A stretch of 32,706 nucleotides of DNA from Phycisphaerales bacterium (GTDB lineage: Bacteria > Planctomycetota > Phycisphaerae > Phycisphaerales > UBA1924), in NCBI GenBank assembly GCA_016741915.1, contig JACVCS010000044.1:1-32706 (forward strand). The letters run 5' to 3'. Positions 31,486-32,706 of the stretch are shown piece after piece; position 1 is the first letter of the stretch; the number at the start of each line of letters is the position of its first letter. A model generated the notes under the pieces. It ran no database searches. It was not told the DNA's origin and saw only the letters and a program-made list of their open reading frames with translations. The translations under genes and the position numbers were made by a program.

Positions 31486-32706
31486 TTAGCCGTTCCCGCC
31501 GCCGCCGTTGTTGTTCCCGCGCGGGCGACGACGCTGCGGCTGACCATCGTTCCCGCCGCCGTTGCCGCGGTCCATGCCGGGGCCGCCGTCACCACCGCCT
31601 CGGCCACGCCGAGGGAGTTGCGACTGCTGGTCTTCAGTCAGCAGGCTCTTCACGGCCTCGACCGTCTTGTTTTCAAGGTCGGTCCGCGAGCGGCGCAGCT
31701 CGTTCATCGTCGGGTCTTCGCCGCCCATGCGCTGCATCATCCCCGAGACCGTCATCGTCGATTCGCTCGCCTCGGTGGCTTCCTCGGCCTTCTTATTCAG
31801 CGACTGCGTATCGCGCTTGTACGTCTCCGCGATCGCCTCGATGCTCTTGCGCTTCGTCTCGTCCACACCCTCCATCTTCAGGGCCGCGTCGATGACCGTC
31901 TGGGCGTAGCGGCTCTGGCGATAAATCCGCGGGAAGCTCTCGCGCTTGAACTCTTCGTCGAACTTCGCCGACGACTCGGGCGGCAGCAGCGAGGAGATTT
32001 CCTTCGCGTACCGGCGGTTCACGTCACGCACCCGCACCGACGCGTCGCGGGCCTCGCTCATCCGCTTGTCCGCTTCCTCGGTCTTCCCCTGCATCACGTC
32101 CTGCATCAGCGTCCGCATCTGCGACATGCCGGCCTCGAACAGTTCGTTCCGCTTCGTCAAAACCGGGTCCAGATCGTTCTCGTACCGCTCCAGCGTCGGG
32201 TTGATCGCCTTCATCTGCTCTTCGGGCAGGTTCATCTGTTCCACCACGCGGATCACGTCCACCGTCTCGCCCGAGATGAACCCGCGACGGATCGTCTGCT
32301 CACGCTTCCGCGTCTTCTCCACACGACCCCACAGCGGCATCTGCTTCTCCGTCAGCAGACTCTTCACGTCCTCAAGGAACTGCTTCTCGACCTTCTTCCC
32401 CTCTTCGCGGATGGGGGTGATCTTCTCGCCAAGGTCACGCCAGACCGACGCATCGCCCGTCTCGCGGAACTCCTCGCGCACTTCTTCCATCATCTTCTGG
32501 GCCCGCTCGCGCAGCTTCGCGACTTCCGCGGTGTACCCCTCATGCAGGGCCTTCACCGCGTCGTGCTGCTCGGGGGTCATGTCGAGGATCTTGCCGTACT
32601 TGTCCAGATCCGCGGACGAGATCGACTGCCCCTCCATCCCGCCCATCATCCCCCCGCCCATCCCGCCGAACATGCCGCCCCCGCCAAACCCGCGCCCACC
32701 CCCACC
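31486..32706 (-). CDS. LTxxQ-type coiled-coil protein (N-terminus outside window)
   Basis: The reading frame is still open at the window edge, so the start is not seen; Gly/Phe/Arg-rich codons continue upstream of the Met at 32673. The visible part is long, charged and helical, with LTxxQ-like motifs (MTPEQ, LLTEKQ, LLTEDQ) at both ends, as in periplasmic Spy/CpxP-type proteins and planctomycete relatives. It begins with a Gly/Met-rich stretch and ends in a Gly/Asn/Arg-rich tail. Spy-type proteins are stress chaperones that use LTxxQ helices, but this one is about twice their size and the function is not established. A signal peptide, if present, lies beyond the edge. It precedes gspE, with no terminator evident between them, so co-transcription is possible. 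Confidence 0.7.
   Translation of the reverse strand, partial: GGGGRGFGGGGMFGGMGGGMMGGMEGQSISSADLDKYGKILDMTPEQHDAVKALHEGYTAEVAKLRERAQKMMEEVREEFRETGDASVWRDLGEKITPIREEGKKVEKQFLEDVKSLLTEKQMPLWGRVEKTRKREQTIRRGFISGETVDVIRVVEQMNLPEEQMKAINPTLERYENDLDPVLTKRNELFEAGMSQMRTLMQDVMQGKTEEADKRMSEARDASVRVRDVNRRYAKEISSLLPPESSAKFDEEFKRESFPRIYRQSRYAQTVIDAALKMEGVDETKRKSIEAIAETYKRDTQSLNKKAEEATEASESTMTVSGMMQRMGGEDPTMNELRRSRTDLENKTVEAVKSLLTEDQQSQLPRRGRGGGDGGPGMDRGNGGGNDGQPQRRRPRGNNNGGGGNG

Overview
The window is GC-rich bacterial DNA, densely coded, with most genes on the minus strand. Several traits point to a planctomycete, probably of the class Phycisphaerae. These are two secreted proteins ending in a Pro-Thr-Pro-Gly / Leu-Gly-rich / Arg-Arg-Arg-Arg sorting tail, a lipoprotein Tricorn-like protease, a long NADP isocitrate dehydrogenase, and a WXG100/FtsK-type cassette next to housekeeping genes. 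The assignment is inferred from gene content; there is no rRNA or other marker in the window.

Region 1 (1-4,213, plus strand) is one large exported Tricorn-family protease ending in a strong intrinsic terminator. Between it and the next, convergent gene lies a five-copy heptamer tandem repeat (4,123-4,158).

Region 2 (4,247-10,351, minus strand) is a compact four-gene cassette. In transcription order it holds a 90-aa WXG100-like protein, a 430-aa coiled-coil/membrane protein, a 73-aa second WXG100-like protein, and a 1,410-aa FtsK/EccC-like ATPase with a central membrane hairpin. The last three genes are overlapping or translationally coupled. It looks like a minimal, divergent type VII-like secretion system with none of the other Ecc/Ess components, and is the best candidate here for an undescribed system.

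Region 3 (10,737-12,899, plus strand) holds NADP-dependent isocitrate dehydrogenase with its own terminator, then a GNAT acetyltransferase.

Region 4 (13,021-17,253, minus strand) holds two tandem paralogous PEP-CTERM-like secreted proteins, each with its own terminator and the second with a clear sigma-70-type promoter, followed upstream by a beta-propeller-like lipoprotein.

Region 5 (17,311-31,286, minus strand) is a type II secretion / type IV pilus-like operon. In transcription order it is gspE, gspF, gspG, gspH, gspI, a gspJ-gspK fusion, a gspL/PilMN-like gene, a gspM/PilO-like gene, a gspC/PilP-like gene and gspD, closed by an intrinsic terminator. No prepilin peptidase is in the window. 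Several components carry long Gly/Asn/Pro-rich linkers.

Region 6 (31,486-32,706, minus strand) is an LTxxQ-type coiled-coil protein whose N-terminus runs off the window. The T2SS operon and the PEP-CTERM proteins together suggest an envelope export function, but no substrate is demonstrated by the sequence.
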